Part shown: piece after piece, positions 17,617 to 25,973 of the stretch
Layout of the letters: each line of letters begins with the position of its first letter
Numbering within the stretch: the first letter of the stretch is position 1
NCBI GenBank assembly: GCA_963850095.1
Contig: CAWKJX010000004.1
Location: 558,001 to 622,000 of the forward strand
Origin: Bog-473 sp963850095
GTDB lineage: Bacteria; Actinomycetota; Acidimicrobiia; Acidimicrobiales; RAAP-2
Direction of reading: 5' to 3'
DNA: 64,000 bases
Notes under the pieces: model-generated
Databases searched by the model: none
What the model saw: the letters and a program-made list of their open reading frames with translations, nothing else
Told to the model about the DNA's origin: nothing
Program-made: the position numbers and the translations under genes

Positions 17617-19029
17617 ATGCCCACCACCACCACGACCGCCATCGATCGCCCGGTAGCCCTCGTCGTGGACGCGGCGCGCTCGGTGGCGGATCGGGTCATG
17701 GCCATCCCGCCGGAGTGGGGCGACGCCCTGTTGTACTTCGCCAGCGCGCTGTTCGCCCTGGCCACCATCTACACGTCGACCAACGCGCTGTACGAGGTGT
17801 GGGGCCGCATGGCCCTGTCGCCGTTCGCCTTCGGCGCCCTCGCCTCGGCCGTGCTGGCCTGGCTCGTGCGCCGCGCCCGCCGGCGGCGCAACGGCGCGCT
17901 GACGCCGCGTCAGCACCGGCGCGCCTGGCTGGCCCGTCTGGTCATCGCCGGGTGCGTCTTCGTGGGCGCGCTGGCCATCCCCATGGGCCTCGAGATCCTG
18001 TGGCAGTTCGACGGCGTGCCCGGCTCACACCTGCAGCCCGAGGTGACCTCGGTCGAGATCGGCGGGCAGGACCTGGTCAAGGGCGTGAACCCCTACCGTC
18101 CCCTGGTGCGGGAACACCACGTGGTCAAGTACCACCCCCCGGGCGAGCCTGACTACGCCGGCTTCCTGCCCTACCTGCCGCTCATGGCGGTGCTGGGCAT
18201 CCCGAGCGAAATCTGGCCCAACAACGGCATGAGCGACGCCCGCATCTTCTTCTGCGTGACCACCCTGGTCGCGGCCGCGCTCGCCCTCTACCTGTGCAAG
18301 GCCGACGGGCGCCGCAAGATGCGCGCCATCCAGGCCCTGGTCATTTTGCCGCTGGCGTCGCTGCCGCTGTCCACCGGCGGCGACGACATCCCCGTCGTCG
18401 CCTTCCTGCTCCTGGCCATGGTGCTGGCCCAGCGTCGCCGACCCTTCCTCTCGGGGGTGGTGCTCGGCATCGCGTCGGCCATGAAGTTCACGGCGTGGCC
18501 GCTGGCCGTGCTGGCGCTCTTCGCCGCCCGTGGCCGGCGGGGCGAGCGCCGGCCGCTCACCATGCTGGCCGGCATCCTCGTCGTCGCCGTGCCGGCCATC
18601 TTCCCCTTCGCGCTGCGCGGGCCCTTCGCCCTGATCGACGACGTCGTGCTCTTCCCGCTGGGACTCAGCGCCATTCCGTCGACCGCGGCCAGTGCGCTCC
18701 CGGGTCACGTGCTGGTGACGGAGTTCCCCTCGCTCAACCGCGCCCTGCCGCTCGCCGTCGGGATCATCCTGGCCGTCGGCCTGGCCCGGCACCTCTACAA
18801 GCGCACCCCGCGCACGGCCTGGGAGGTCTGCACCATCGCCGGCGTCGTCATGACGGTGCTGATTCTGCTGGCGCCGAACCCGCGCCTGGGCTATCTGCTC
18901 TACCCGATCAATTTCTTCGTGTGGGCCTACCTCTTGAAGGAGCAGCCACCGCAGCCCGCCACGTCGCCCGACGACGAGGTGCCCGCGCCGGAACTCCGTG
19001 AGGCCGTGCCCGCAGGCAGGGCACCCTGA
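17617..19029 (+). CDS. Polytopic membrane protein, GT87/DUF2029-like
   Basis: This protein of about 470 residues has around ten hydrophobic segments. The first loop contains conserved-looking NPYRPL and YHPPGEPDY motifs, followed by RRRPFLSGVVLGIASAMKF. The last pattern resembles GT87 polyprenol-phosphate-mannose-dependent transferases, which add sugars to envelope glycolipids from outside the membrane. The assignment is from topology and short motifs only. ATG 17617 is preferred over an upstream in-frame start because the preceding codons overlap the region after the peptidase stop. The C-terminus is a hydrophilic Pro/Glu-rich tail. Confidence 0.6.
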   Translation: MPTTTTTAIDRPVALVVDAARSVADRVMAIPPEWGDALLYFASALFALATIYTSTNALYEVWGRMALSPFAFGALASAVLAWLVRRARRRRNGALTPRQHRRAWLARLVIAGCVFVGALAIPMGLEILWQFDGVPGSHLQPEVTSVEIGGQDLVKGVNPYRPLVREHHVVKYHPPGEPDYAGFLPYLPLMAVLGIPSEIWPNNGMSDARIFFCVTTLVAAALALYLCKADGRRKMRAIQALVILPLASLPLSTGGDDIPVVAFLLLAMVLAQRRRPFLSGVVLGIASAMKFTAWPLAVLALFAARGRRGERRPLTMLAGILVVAVPAIFPFALRGPFALIDDVVLFPLGLSAIPSTAASALPGHVLVTEFPSLNRALPLAVGIILAVGLARHLYKRTPRTAWEVCTIAGVVMTVLILLAPNPRLGYLLYPINFFVWAYLLKEQPPQPATSPDDEVPAPELREAVPAGRAP

Positions 19030-19075
19030 ACCTCCCGACCGCCGCGGCCACGCCGCCGGCTGCGCCCACCCGGCG

Positions 19076-19765
19076 CTATTCGGGATCGCCCTCCTGGAGC
19101 AGGCGGATGGTGACGTTCGTCCAGCCGCCGGCCGGCGCTCCGGCCCCGAACGTCGTGGGCGGAATGGTCACCCCGATCTCCCAGTAGTACCCGTCGGTGC
19201 CGGCCAGCTTGCCCAGCACCTCGGTGGCCGTGGGGTCGTTGGCGGCCGGCCCGCGGTCGAAGACCTGCCAGCCCTCCCACTTGAGGTCGGCGGCGTAGAA
19301 GGCGAGGAGCGCGCCCTGGGAGTCATCGGAGCGCACGGTGATCTGCGAGTCGTACTGGCCGGACTCGTCGGCATTGTTCTGGTGCGCCACCCGCACCGCA
19401 CCCACCGGGATGTCCACCGCGTTGATCACGTTCGACGGGGGCTGGCCCGAGCTGACAATCGGCTTCAAGGTGTCGGCCGCCGCCACCGCCCGGATGGCCG
19501 AGCCTGGCACCAGCCGCGCCGTGGTGCTCGTCTTGACCGGGGTGGGCGACTGCGACGTCACGACGGCGATGGTGATGAAGACGGCCAGGATCAGCACGGC
19601 CAGACCCAGCACGATCATGGCCGGGCGTATGGAGACGCCGCCGCGGACCGGGGGGCGCAGCGGCTCGCCACCGCCGTCGGCGGCCGGGACCGTGACCTCG
19701 TCGTCGCGGACCGCGAGCGGGGCGTCGACCTCGAAGGGGCCCATGTCGGTCTCGTGCAGCGTCAT
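19076..19765 (-). CDS. Single-pass membrane-anchored hypothetical protein
   Basis: The 229-residue product has a cytoplasmic acidic N-terminus (about 1-48), one transmembrane helix (about 49-70) and an extracytoplasmic domain. That domain contains the stretch AVRVAHQNNADESGQYDSQI and ends in TNVTIRLLQEGD. No family was recognised. It lies downstream of thiD on the same strand, and its own -10 hexamer overlaps the last bases of thiD. It is convergent with the GT87-like gene. Confidence 0.65.
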   Translation of the reverse strand: MTLHETDMGPFEVDAPLAVRDDEVTVPAADGGGEPLRPPVRGGVSIRPAMIVLGLAVLILAVFITIAVVTSQSPTPVKTSTTARLVPGSAIRAVAAADTLKPIVSSGQPPSNVINAVDIPVGAVRVAHQNNADESGQYDSQITVRSDDSQGALLAFYAADLKWEGWQVFDRGPAANDPTATEVLGKLAGTDGYYWEIGVTIPPTTFGAGAPAGGWTNVTIRLLQEGDPE

Positions 19766-19774
19766 GGCGCCCCC

Positions 19775-19780
19775 AGCCTA
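19775..19780 (-). promoter_or_regulatory. -10 element of the membrane-anchored protein gene at 19765
   Basis: TAGGCT on the minus strand lies 9 nt before ATG 19765 and overlaps the end of thiD. Confidence 0.4.
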
Positions 19781-20603
19781 CGGCGCCGCCGACCACCCGA
19801 AATGGTCGAGCGGCCCGTGGCCCGCCCCGAGGCGCCACCCCGCGCCACCGGCCAGGGCCCGGGCCACGAAGGCCTTGGCCGCGGCCAGCGCCTCGGGCAC
19901 CGATGACCCCTCCGCCAGCCCCGCCGCCAGGGCGGCCGAGAGCGAACACCCGGTGCCGTGGTCGTTGGCCGTGGCCACCCGGGTGCCGGGGAGCACGGTC
20001 ACACCGTCGGGGCCGGCCACGACGTCGTCGGCCGACTCGGTCAGGTGACCGCCCTTGACCACCACCCAGCGCGGCCCGGCGTCGCGCAGGTGCTCGGCCA
20101 CCGCCACCCGCGCGTCGGAGCGACTCGACCAAAAGGGCCAGGTCCACCCCTCCGAGCACCGCCGCCTCCCGCAGGTTGGGCGTGGCCACCAGGGCCCGGG
20201 GGAGGAGCAGGGCGACGTAGGCCGCCACGCCGTCGGGTTCGAGCAGGCGCTGGCCGGTCGAGGACACCAGCACCGGGTCCACCACCAGGTTGGGCAGCCG
20301 CCCCTCGGCCGCCAACGCGGCGACTTCGCCCACGATGGCCGCGTTGGCCAGCATGCCGGTCTTGACGGCGCGCACGTCGAAGTCGTCGAGCACGGTCTCG
20401 ACCTGGAGCCGCACGAAGGCCGGATCGAGCGCGACGACGCCGCGCACCTCGGCGGTGTTCTGCGCCGTCACCGCGGTCAGCGCACTGGTGCCGTGCACGC
20501 GGTGCGCGGCGAAGGTCTTGAGGTCGGCCTGCGCGCCCGCCCCGCCACCAGAGTCCGAGCCGGCGATGGTGAGCGCGCTCGGGGGGGTGGCGCGGTCCGG
20601 CAC
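19778..20603 (-). pseudogene. thiD: Hydroxymethylpyrimidine (phosphate) kinase ThiD, frameshifted
   Basis: ThiD phosphorylates hydroxymethylpyrimidine (phosphate) for thiamine synthesis. The N-terminal frame runs SALTIAGSDSGGGAGAQADL through LVVDPVLVSSTGQ to about 20120. The rest (ARVAVAEHLRDAGPRWVVVK, then ANDHGTGCSLSAALAAGL) continues in the next frame to 19778. The 826-nt span holds one base too many, and removing it near 20119-20124 restores about 274 residues, the usual ThiD length. All key motifs including the GTGCS anion hole are present, so an indel in the assembly is plausible. It diverges from thiG across 38 bp. Confidence 0.85.
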
Positions 20604-20609
20604 CGGGCC

Positions 20610-20615
20610 ACCCTA
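20610..20615 (-). promoter_or_regulatory. -10 element of thiD
   Basis: TAGGGT on the minus strand is 6 nt from the thiD GTG at 20603. Confidence 0.55.
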
Positions 20616-20629
20616 CGTGGGGCGCGGGG

Positions 20630-20635
20630 TATCGT
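20630..20635 (+). promoter_or_regulatory. -10 element of thiG
   Basis: TATCGT is 6 nt from the thiG GTG at 20642. Only 14 bp separate it from the thiD hexamer, so the -35 region of each promoter would fall on or beside the -10 region of the other. Confidence 0.55.
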
Positions 20636-20641
20636 CGTCCG

Positions 20642-21445
20642 GTGGCCGCCGCCGACGCACCCGCCGCCGACCAGGGCCTCTGCATTGCCGGTGAGGTTCT
20701 CGATTCCCGGCTCCTGCTGGGCACCGGGGGCATGACCAGCCTGCACGCGCTGCGCCAGGCGTTGGAGGCGTCGGGCACGTCCATGGCCACCGTCGCCGTC
20801 CGGCGCGTCGAGCCCAGCGCCAAGGGCTCCCTGCTCTCGCTCCTCGGCGACCTGGGTGTGCGCGTGCTGCCCAACACCGCCGGTTGCGCCACCGCGTCCG
20901 AGGCGGTGCTCACGGCCAAGCTGGCCCGGGAGGCCTTCGGCACCGACTGGGTCAAGCTCGAGGTGATCGGCAACGACCGCACGCTGCTGCCCGACGCCGT
21001 CGAGCTGCTGGCCGCCGCCGAGCAGCTGGCCGAGGACGGCTTCACCGTGCTGCCCTACACGACCGACGATCCCGTGTTGGCCTTCCGCCTCCAACAGGTG
21101 GGCTGTGCCGCCGTCATGCCTCTCGGCTCACCCATCGGCAGCGGCCTCGGTCTGCGCAATCCTCACGCCATCGCGTTGCTGCGCGAGGCGGTCGACGTGC
21201 CCGTCATCCTCGATGCCGGGATCGGCACCGCCTCCGACGCCGCCCTGGCCATGGAGCTGGGCTGCGACGGCGTGCTGGTGGCCACGGCCGTCAACCGCGC
21301 CCACGACCCGGCCGCCATGGCCCGAGCCATGCGCCTGGGGGTCGAGGCGGGCTGGCTGGCGCGCCGGGCCGGTCGGATCCCGGTGCGCTTCTATGCCGAG
21401 CCGTCGAGTCCCCTGGAGGGCCGCGCCGACTTCGGCTCCGGCTGA
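20642..21445 (+). CDS. thiG: Thiazole synthase
   Basis: ThiG forms the thiazole phosphate ring of thiamine from deoxyxylulose phosphate, ThiS-thiocarboxylate and dehydroglycine. The 267-residue sequence shows the family start LLLGTGGMTSL, the Schiff-base lysine K105 in DWVKLEVIGND, and the phosphate-binding GSPIGSG and LDAGIGTASDAA loops. GTG 20642 fits both the family N-terminus and the adjacent hexamer. Its partners thiS and thiO/thiH are not in the window. No TPP riboswitch precedes it, in keeping with the lack of a leader. Confidence 0.95.
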   Translation: MAAADAPAADQGLCIAGEVLDSRLLLGTGGMTSLHALRQALEASGTSMATVAVRRVEPSAKGSLLSLLGDLGVRVLPNTAGCATASEAVLTAKLAREAFGTDWVKLEVIGNDRTLLPDAVELLAAAEQLAEDGFTVLPYTTDDPVLAFRLQQVGCAAVMPLGSPIGSGLGLRNPHAIALLREAVDVPVILDAGIGTASDAALAMELGCDGVLVATAVNRAHDPAAMARAMRLGVEAGWLARRAGRIPVRFYAEPSSPLEGRADFGSG

Positions 21446-21469
21446 CCGGCGGCCGGACCGCCTCCCCCC

Positions 21470-21499
21470 TTGCACTTTCCGATTAGGTTCGCCTAATAT
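21470..21499 (+). promoter_or_regulatory. Promoter of the fbpABC operon
   Basis: TTGCAC at 21470-21475 and TAATAT at 21494-21499 are separated by 18 bp, which makes a good sigma-70-type promoter and one of the few in the window with a clear -35. Transcription should start near 21506, inside the iron-box dyads. Confidence 0.65.
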
Positions 21500-21512
21500 T
21501 AGGCTGCCCTAA
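21483..21512 (+). promoter_or_regulatory. Tandem IdeR/DtxR-type iron boxes
   Basis: Two 14-bp dyads sit 16 bp apart: TTAGGTTCGCCTAA (21483-21496) and TTAGGCTGCCCTAA (21499-21512). Each is TTAGG-N4-CCTAA, the half-site pattern within the 19-bp IdeR/DtxR consensus. They cover the -10 and start site of the ferric transporter promoter, so an iron-loaded repressor would block it directly. Confidence 0.8.
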
Positions 21513-21546
21513 GATTGAAGTCCGGGTCGGAAAGGTGGCCGCGCCG

Positions 21547-22617
21547 ATGGGAGGGTTGGGACCGTTGTCGCGGGGTGCTGCCCGCCGGCGCCGCGGCACC
21601 GCGTTGGTGTTGGTCGTGGCACTCGGCGCCACCGTCCTGTCCGCTTGTGCCAGCTCGAACGGCGGTGCGTCGGGCTCGGGGGGGACGCTGACGGTCTACA
21701 GCGGCCAGCACGTGCAGACGACCCACTCCCTGGTCACCGCGTTCGAGGACAAGACGGGGATCGCGGTCAACCTGCGGAGCGACGACGAGGACGTCCTGGC
21801 CGACCAGATCGTCACCGAGGGCTCGCACTCACCCGCCGACGTGTACTACACGGAGAACTCGCCCCCGTTGCAGTACCTGGCCTCGAAGGGGCTGCTGGCG
21901 CCGGTCGACCAGTCGACGTTGTCGAACACGCCCGCTCAGTACAACTCTCCCGACGGGCTGTGGGTCGGGACATCGGCCCGGGTGAGCGTGATGATCTACA
22001 ACACGTCGCTCCTCAACCCGAGCCAGCTGCCCACCTCGGCCATGCAGCTGGCGGACCCGCGGTGGAACGGCAAGATCGCCCTGGCCGGGTCCGAGACGGA
22101 CTTCCAGCCGATCATCACCTCCATCGCCCGCACGTACGGCCAGGCGGCCGCGCTCAACTGGCTCGAGGCGGTAAAGGCGAACGCGGGCACCCACAGCTAC
22201 CCGGACAACGAGACCATCACCTCAGAGGTCAACAGCGGGCAGGTCGCCCTCGGCATCATCAACCAGTACTACTGGTACCGCGAGCAGGCCGAAGTCGGGA
22301 AGGCGGGCATGCACTCGGCCATCGCCTACTTCGCGCCGCACGATGTCGGCTATGTGGTCGACGTCTCGGGGGCCGCCATCCTCAAGTCGTCGAAGAACCA
22401 GGCGGCGGCCCAACGCTTCCTGGCCTTCCTGACGTCGGTCCAGGGGCAGGAGATCATCGCCCACAGCGACAGCTTCGAGTACCCGATCGCGTCCGGGGTG
22501 AAGACGGCCCAGCCCGAGACACCCTTCGACCAGTTGCAACCGAACAGCATCACGATCTCCGAGCTGGGCACCGGAGCACTCGCCATCAAGCTCCTCCAGG
22601 AGGCCCAACTGCTGTGA
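21547..22617 (+). CDS. fbpA: Ferric iron ABC transporter substrate-binding lipoprotein (FbpA-like)
   Basis: The protein binds ferric iron outside the membrane and delivers it to the permease encoded next. A signal peptide ends in the lipobox LSAC, and the mature part starts LTVYSGQHVQTTHSLV, typical of the FbpA/FutA group. The tyrosines of INQYYWYREQ correspond to the iron-coordinating pair of FbpA. ATG 21547 is preceded by GGAAAGG at 21529-21535; GTG 21535 is an in-frame alternative but overlaps that site. The gene leads a three-gene operon behind tandem iron boxes, so iron repression is expected. Confidence 0.9.
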   Translation: MGGLGPLSRGAARRRRGTALVLVVALGATVLSACASSNGGASGSGGTLTVYSGQHVQTTHSLVTAFEDKTGIAVNLRSDDEDVLADQIVTEGSHSPADVYYTENSPPLQYLASKGLLAPVDQSTLSNTPAQYNSPDGLWVGTSARVSVMIYNTSLLNPSQLPTSAMQLADPRWNGKIALAGSETDFQPIITSIARTYGQAAALNWLEAVKANAGTHSYPDNETITSEVNSGQVALGIINQYYWYREQAEVGKAGMHSAIAYFAPHDVGYVVDVSGAAILKSSKNQAAAQRFLAFLTSVQGQEIIAHSDSFEYPIASGVKTAQPETPFDQLQPNSITISELGTGALAIKLLQEAQLL

Positions 22618-24233
22618 CGGTGAGCGCGCCGGGGCACGAGCACCACCACGGCGGCCGCCGATCGCTGCCTCCGGTGCCGGCCGCGCTGGCCGTCGTGATT
22701 TCGGTCGCCGTCCTGCTGCCGCTGGTCTTCCTCGTCGTCCAGGCCGTGCACGTGGGCTGGGCCCAGCTGCACGCCCTGCTGTTCCGCAGCCTGACCGCGC
22801 AGTTGATCTGGAACACCGTCGAGCTGCTCGTGGTGGTCACGGCGCTCAGCGCGGTCGTGGGCACGCTGGCCGCCTGGTTCGTCGAGCGGACCGACCTCCC
22901 GTGCCGTCGCCTGTGGGCCATTCTCGTCGTGATACCGCTCGGCATCCCCGACTTCGTCGTGAGCTTCGGTTGGCGCGCCGTCTTCCCGGGCATCGGCGGC
23001 TTCTGGGCCGCCGTGCTCGTCATGACGCTGGCCGTGTACCCGCTGGTCTTCCTTCCCGTGGCGGCCAGCCTGCGGTCCGCCGACCCCGCCCAAGAGGAGG
23101 TGGCCCGCAGCCTCGGGCTGGGCCGTGTGCGGACGTTCTGGACCGTCACCGTCGGCCAGGCACGTCTCGCCATTTTCGGGGGCGCCGTCCTGGTGGCCCT
23201 CGTGGTGCTGGCCGAGTTCGGTGCCTTCGAGATCCTCGGGTACCAGACCCTGACGACGGAGATCTACAACGAGTTCCAGGTCGGCTTCAACACCCCGGCG
23301 GCCTGCGCGCTCTCGCTGATCCTCGTGGTCCTGGGCGCACTCGTCCTGAGCAGCGAGGTGTTCGTGCGGGGCCGCGGCCGCACGGCACGCCTCGGTGCCG
23401 GCGCGGCCCGCGCCATCCGACCTGTCGCGCTCGGTCGGGGCCGGCTGGTGGCGCTGGCCGGGATCGTCGGCCTGGTCGTCCTGGCGCTCGGGGTGCCGGT
23501 GGGGGCGATCGTGTACCTGATCGTCACGGGCGGACAGAGCACGCTGCCGCCGGCCTCCCTCTTCGGCGCCACCGTGAACACGTTCGCCTATTCGGCGGCA
23601 GCCGGTGTGGTGGCCACAGTGGCCGCACTGCCCATCGCCCTCCTGTCGGTGCGCTTCGGTGGCAAGCGGGTGATGGCGCTCGAGCGTTCCAACATGCTGG
23701 TGCTCGCCGTGCCCGGCCTGGTCATCGCCCTCTCTTTCACGTACGTGACCGAGAACCTGTTGCAGGGTCGCTTCTACCAGAGCAGCCCGTTGCTGGTCCT
23801 GACCTACGCCATCATGTTCTTCCCCCTGGCCGTGGTCGCCGTGCGCGCCGCCGTTGCCCGCGCCCCCGTGGGCCTGGAGGAGGTGGGCGGGTCCCTGGGG
23901 GTGAGCCGGCGCTCGGTGCTGTGGCGGGTCACGCTGCCGCTCGTCGGGCCGGGTCTGGCGGCAGCGTTCGCGCTGGTCTTCCTCGAGACGGCCACCGAGC
24001 TCACGGCGACGCTGGTGCTGCACCCGATAAACGTGGAGACATTGGCCACGCAGTTCTGGGCCTACGAGTCGAACGTGTCGAACCACCAGGCGGCGCCCTA
24101 CGCCGCGGTCATGGTCCTGATCGCGGCCGTGCCCGGGTACATATTGGGCCGTTGGTTCGACCGCCAGCCGGCCGGCCTCGCGGGTGGTGGGCAGGCCCCG
24201 GTCCGGGATCCGAGCACAATGGTGTCGGCATGA
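22614..24233 (+). CDS. fbpB: Ferric iron ABC transporter permease (FbpB-like, two fused domains)
   Basis: This inner-membrane permease of about 539 residues contains two tandem transport domains. Each has about six hydrophobic segments and an EAA-type loop: EEVARSLGLGRVRTFWTV in the first half and EEVGGSLGVSRRSVLWRV in the second. Such loops contact the ATPase. The GTG overlaps the fbpA stop, with AGGAGG at 22598-22603 upstream. The first residues carry a short histidine cluster (GHEHHHGG) facing the cytoplasm, echoed by the His-rich tail of FbpC. The ATG of fbpC overlaps its stop. Confidence 0.92.
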   Translation: MTVSAPGHEHHHGGRRSLPPVPAALAVVISVAVLLPLVFLVVQAVHVGWAQLHALLFRSLTAQLIWNTVELLVVVTALSAVVGTLAAWFVERTDLPCRRLWAILVVIPLGIPDFVVSFGWRAVFPGIGGFWAAVLVMTLAVYPLVFLPVAASLRSADPAQEEVARSLGLGRVRTFWTVTVGQARLAIFGGAVLVALVVLAEFGAFEILGYQTLTTEIYNEFQVGFNTPAACALSLILVVLGALVLSSEVFVRGRGRTARLGAGAARAIRPVALGRGRLVALAGIVGLVVLALGVPVGAIVYLIVTGGQSTLPPASLFGATVNTFAYSAAAGVVATVAALPIALLSVRFGGKRVMALERSNMLVLAVPGLVIALSFTYVTENLLQGRFYQSSPLLVLTYAIMFFPLAVVAVRAAVARAPVGLEEVGGSLGVSRRSVLWRVTLPLVGPGLAAAFALVFLETATELTATLVLHPINVETLATQFWAYESNVSNHQAAPYAAVMVLIAAVPGYILGRWFDRQPAGLAGGGQAPVRDPSTMVSA

Positions 24234-25390
24234 AAGACCTGCGCATCAGCGGCGTCAGCAAGGCGTTCGGCCCCCAGCAGGTGCTGCGCGGGGTGGACCT
24301 GACGGTCCCGCACGGGTCGTTCACCGCCATTCTGGGCTCGTCGGGCAGTGGCAAGACCACCCTGCTGCGCATCATCGCCGGCTTCGAGCGCCCGGACGAA
24401 GGCGAGGTCACGCTCGGGAGCGAGGTCGTCGACGACGCCGGCCACCGCTTCGTGCCGTGTGAGCGCCGGCGCATCGGCTACGTCCCCCAGGAGGGCGCGC
24501 TCTTCCCGCACCTCTCGGCCGGGCGCAATATCGCGTTCGGCCTGCGCCGTGGACCGGACCGGCGCGACCGGGTCAAGCAGCTGCTCGACATGGTCGGCCT
24601 GACGGGCTTGGGCCGGCGCTACCCGCACGAGCTCTCGGGCGGGCAGCAACAGCGCGTGGCCCTGGCCCGGGCCCTGGCCATCAAGCCCGAGATCGTGCTG
24701 CTCGACGAACCCTTCTCCTCGCTGGACGCCGCCATGCGGGCGTCGGTGCGGGCCGACGTGCTCGGGGTGCTGCGCAAGGCGGGCACCACGTCGATCCTCG
24801 TGACCCACGACCAGGACGAGGCGCTCTCCATGGCGGACCAGGTAGCGGTGCTGCGCCACGGTGTCATTGCGCAGCTCGACTCCCCGTCGGGGCTCTACTC
24901 GCACCCGCTCGACCCGGCGCTCGCTCGCTTCCTGGGGGAGTCCAACGTCCTGCACGCCGCGGTGGGGGCCGCCGGGAGCGGCCCGGCGGCGACCCTGGCG
25001 GCGGACACCCCCCTGGGCGCACTGCCGGTCGAAGGCTGGCCCGGGCCGGGGGAAGGCGCGGCCGCGGCCCACGTCATGATCCGGCCCGAGCAGCTGGTCA
25101 TCGGCGAGGTGGGGGCGGCGCCGGTCGTGGCCACGGTCGAGAGCTACGAGTACTACGGCCACGACGCCGTGGTCCGGGTGCGGCCCGAGGCCGTCCCGCT
25201 GCCCGACCTGGTGGTGCGGGTCACCGGCGGGACGCCTCTGCGCACGGGCTCCCGGGTCGGGCTGAGCGTGCTCGGCTCGGTGGTGGCCTGGCCCATCGAC
25301 GGGGACCACCACGGCCACGAGCACGGCCACGGTCACCACGGGCACGGCGGGCCCGGTGTCACCGAAAATTCATCAATCACGCCTCCGTAA
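24230..25390 (+). CDS. fbpC: Ferric iron ABC transporter ATPase with histidine-rich tail (FbpC-like)
   Basis: This 386-residue ATPase powers the FbpAB importer. The Walker A loop (GSSGSGKTT, about 36-44), the LSGGQQQR signature and the Walker B VLLDEPFSSLD are intact. A C-terminal regulatory domain of the TOBE type follows (about 265-355). The extreme C-terminus has eight histidines within 16 residues (DHHGHEHGHGHHGHGG), which is not a usual part of FbpC and looks like a metal-binding tail. Its ATG overlaps the permease stop. Confidence 0.9.
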   Translation: MKDLRISGVSKAFGPQQVLRGVDLTVPHGSFTAILGSSGSGKTTLLRIIAGFERPDEGEVTLGSEVVDDAGHRFVPCERRRIGYVPQEGALFPHLSAGRNIAFGLRRGPDRRDRVKQLLDMVGLTGLGRRYPHELSGGQQQRVALARALAIKPEIVLLDEPFSSLDAAMRASVRADVLGVLRKAGTTSILVTHDQDEALSMADQVAVLRHGVIAQLDSPSGLYSHPLDPALARFLGESNVLHAAVGAAGSGPAATLAADTPLGALPVEGWPGPGEGAAAAHVMIRPEQLVIGEVGAAPVVATVESYEYYGHDAVVRVRPEAVPLPDLVVRVTGGTPLRTGSRVGLSVLGSVVAWPIDGDHHGHEHGHGHHGHGGPGVTENSSITPP

Positions 25391-25426
25391 CTACAGCGGT
25401 GTCGTCCGGGGTCAAGTAGCATTGGG

Positions 25427-25432
25427 GTCCGG
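25427..25432 (+). promoter_or_regulatory. -10 element of the MerR gene at 25455
   Basis: TAGCAT predicts a start near 25439. A GGAGGTGG ribosome site at 25445-25452 then precedes ATG 25455, so this gene appears to have a short conventional leader. Confidence 0.4.
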
Positions 25433-25454
25433 AGTGGTCGTCAGTGGAGGTGGA

Positions 25455-25973
25455 ATGTCCATGGTGTCCAACGCCCAGGTCGGTGGGTACAGCGGGCCGC
25501 AGGTGTGCGGTCTCGTTGGGATCACCTACCGGCAACTCGACTACTGGGCCCGCACGGGTCTGCTGCAGCCCTCGGTGGCCTCGGCCAAGGGGAGCGGCTC
25601 CCGGCGTGCCTACTCGTACGCAGACGTGCTGGAGCTCAAGGTGATCAAGCAGCTGCTCGACGCCGGTGTCTCTCTGCAGTCGGCGCGGCGCGCCGTGGAG
25701 TGCCTGCGCGAGGATCTCGGCGCAGACGTGGCCTCGGCCAACCTGGTGCTCACCAGCACCAGTTCCGTGCTGGCCCGCTCGAACGGCGAGGTCGTCGACC
25801 TGCTGGCCGGGGGGCAGGGCGTGTTCAACATTGTGCCGATGGCCGGCGTCGTGGACCAGCTCGACGCTGACATCGTCCGCCTCGACGAGGCCGCAGCCGC
25901 CAAGGCATCCGCCGCGGCAGCGGCCAAGTCCCATCCTGCCCGCGTGTCGGTGGCCAAGGCATCTGGCGAGTGA
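25455..25973 (+). CDS. MerR family regulator (Rv1830-like)
   Basis: The 172-residue protein has an N-terminal MerR helix-turn-helix (SGPQVCGLVGITYRQLDYWA, then SYADVLELKVIKQLLDAGVS) and a C-terminal region with QGVFNIVPMAGVVDQLDADI. This pattern matches M. tuberculosis Rv1830, a MerR protein in the gcvH-garA-Rv1828-Rv1829 neighbourhood. A GGAGG motif supports ATG 25455, with ATG 25461 as the close alternative. The upstream in-frame GTG at 25356 lies inside fbpC and is unlikely. The stop overlaps the GTG of the next gene. Confidence 0.85.
   Translation: MSMVSNAQVGGYSGPQVCGLVGITYRQLDYWARTGLLQPSVASAKGSGSRRAYSYADVLELKVIKQLLDAGVSLQSARRAVECLREDLGADVASANLVLTSTSSVLARSNGEVVDLLAGGQGVFNIVPMAGVVDQLDADIVRLDEAAAAKASAAAAAKSHPARVSVAKASGE

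Noticed and set aside
20604..20641. TPP riboswitch for thiG or thiD
   Set aside because: Only 38 bp separate the two genes and the messages appear leaderless, so no aptamer can fit.
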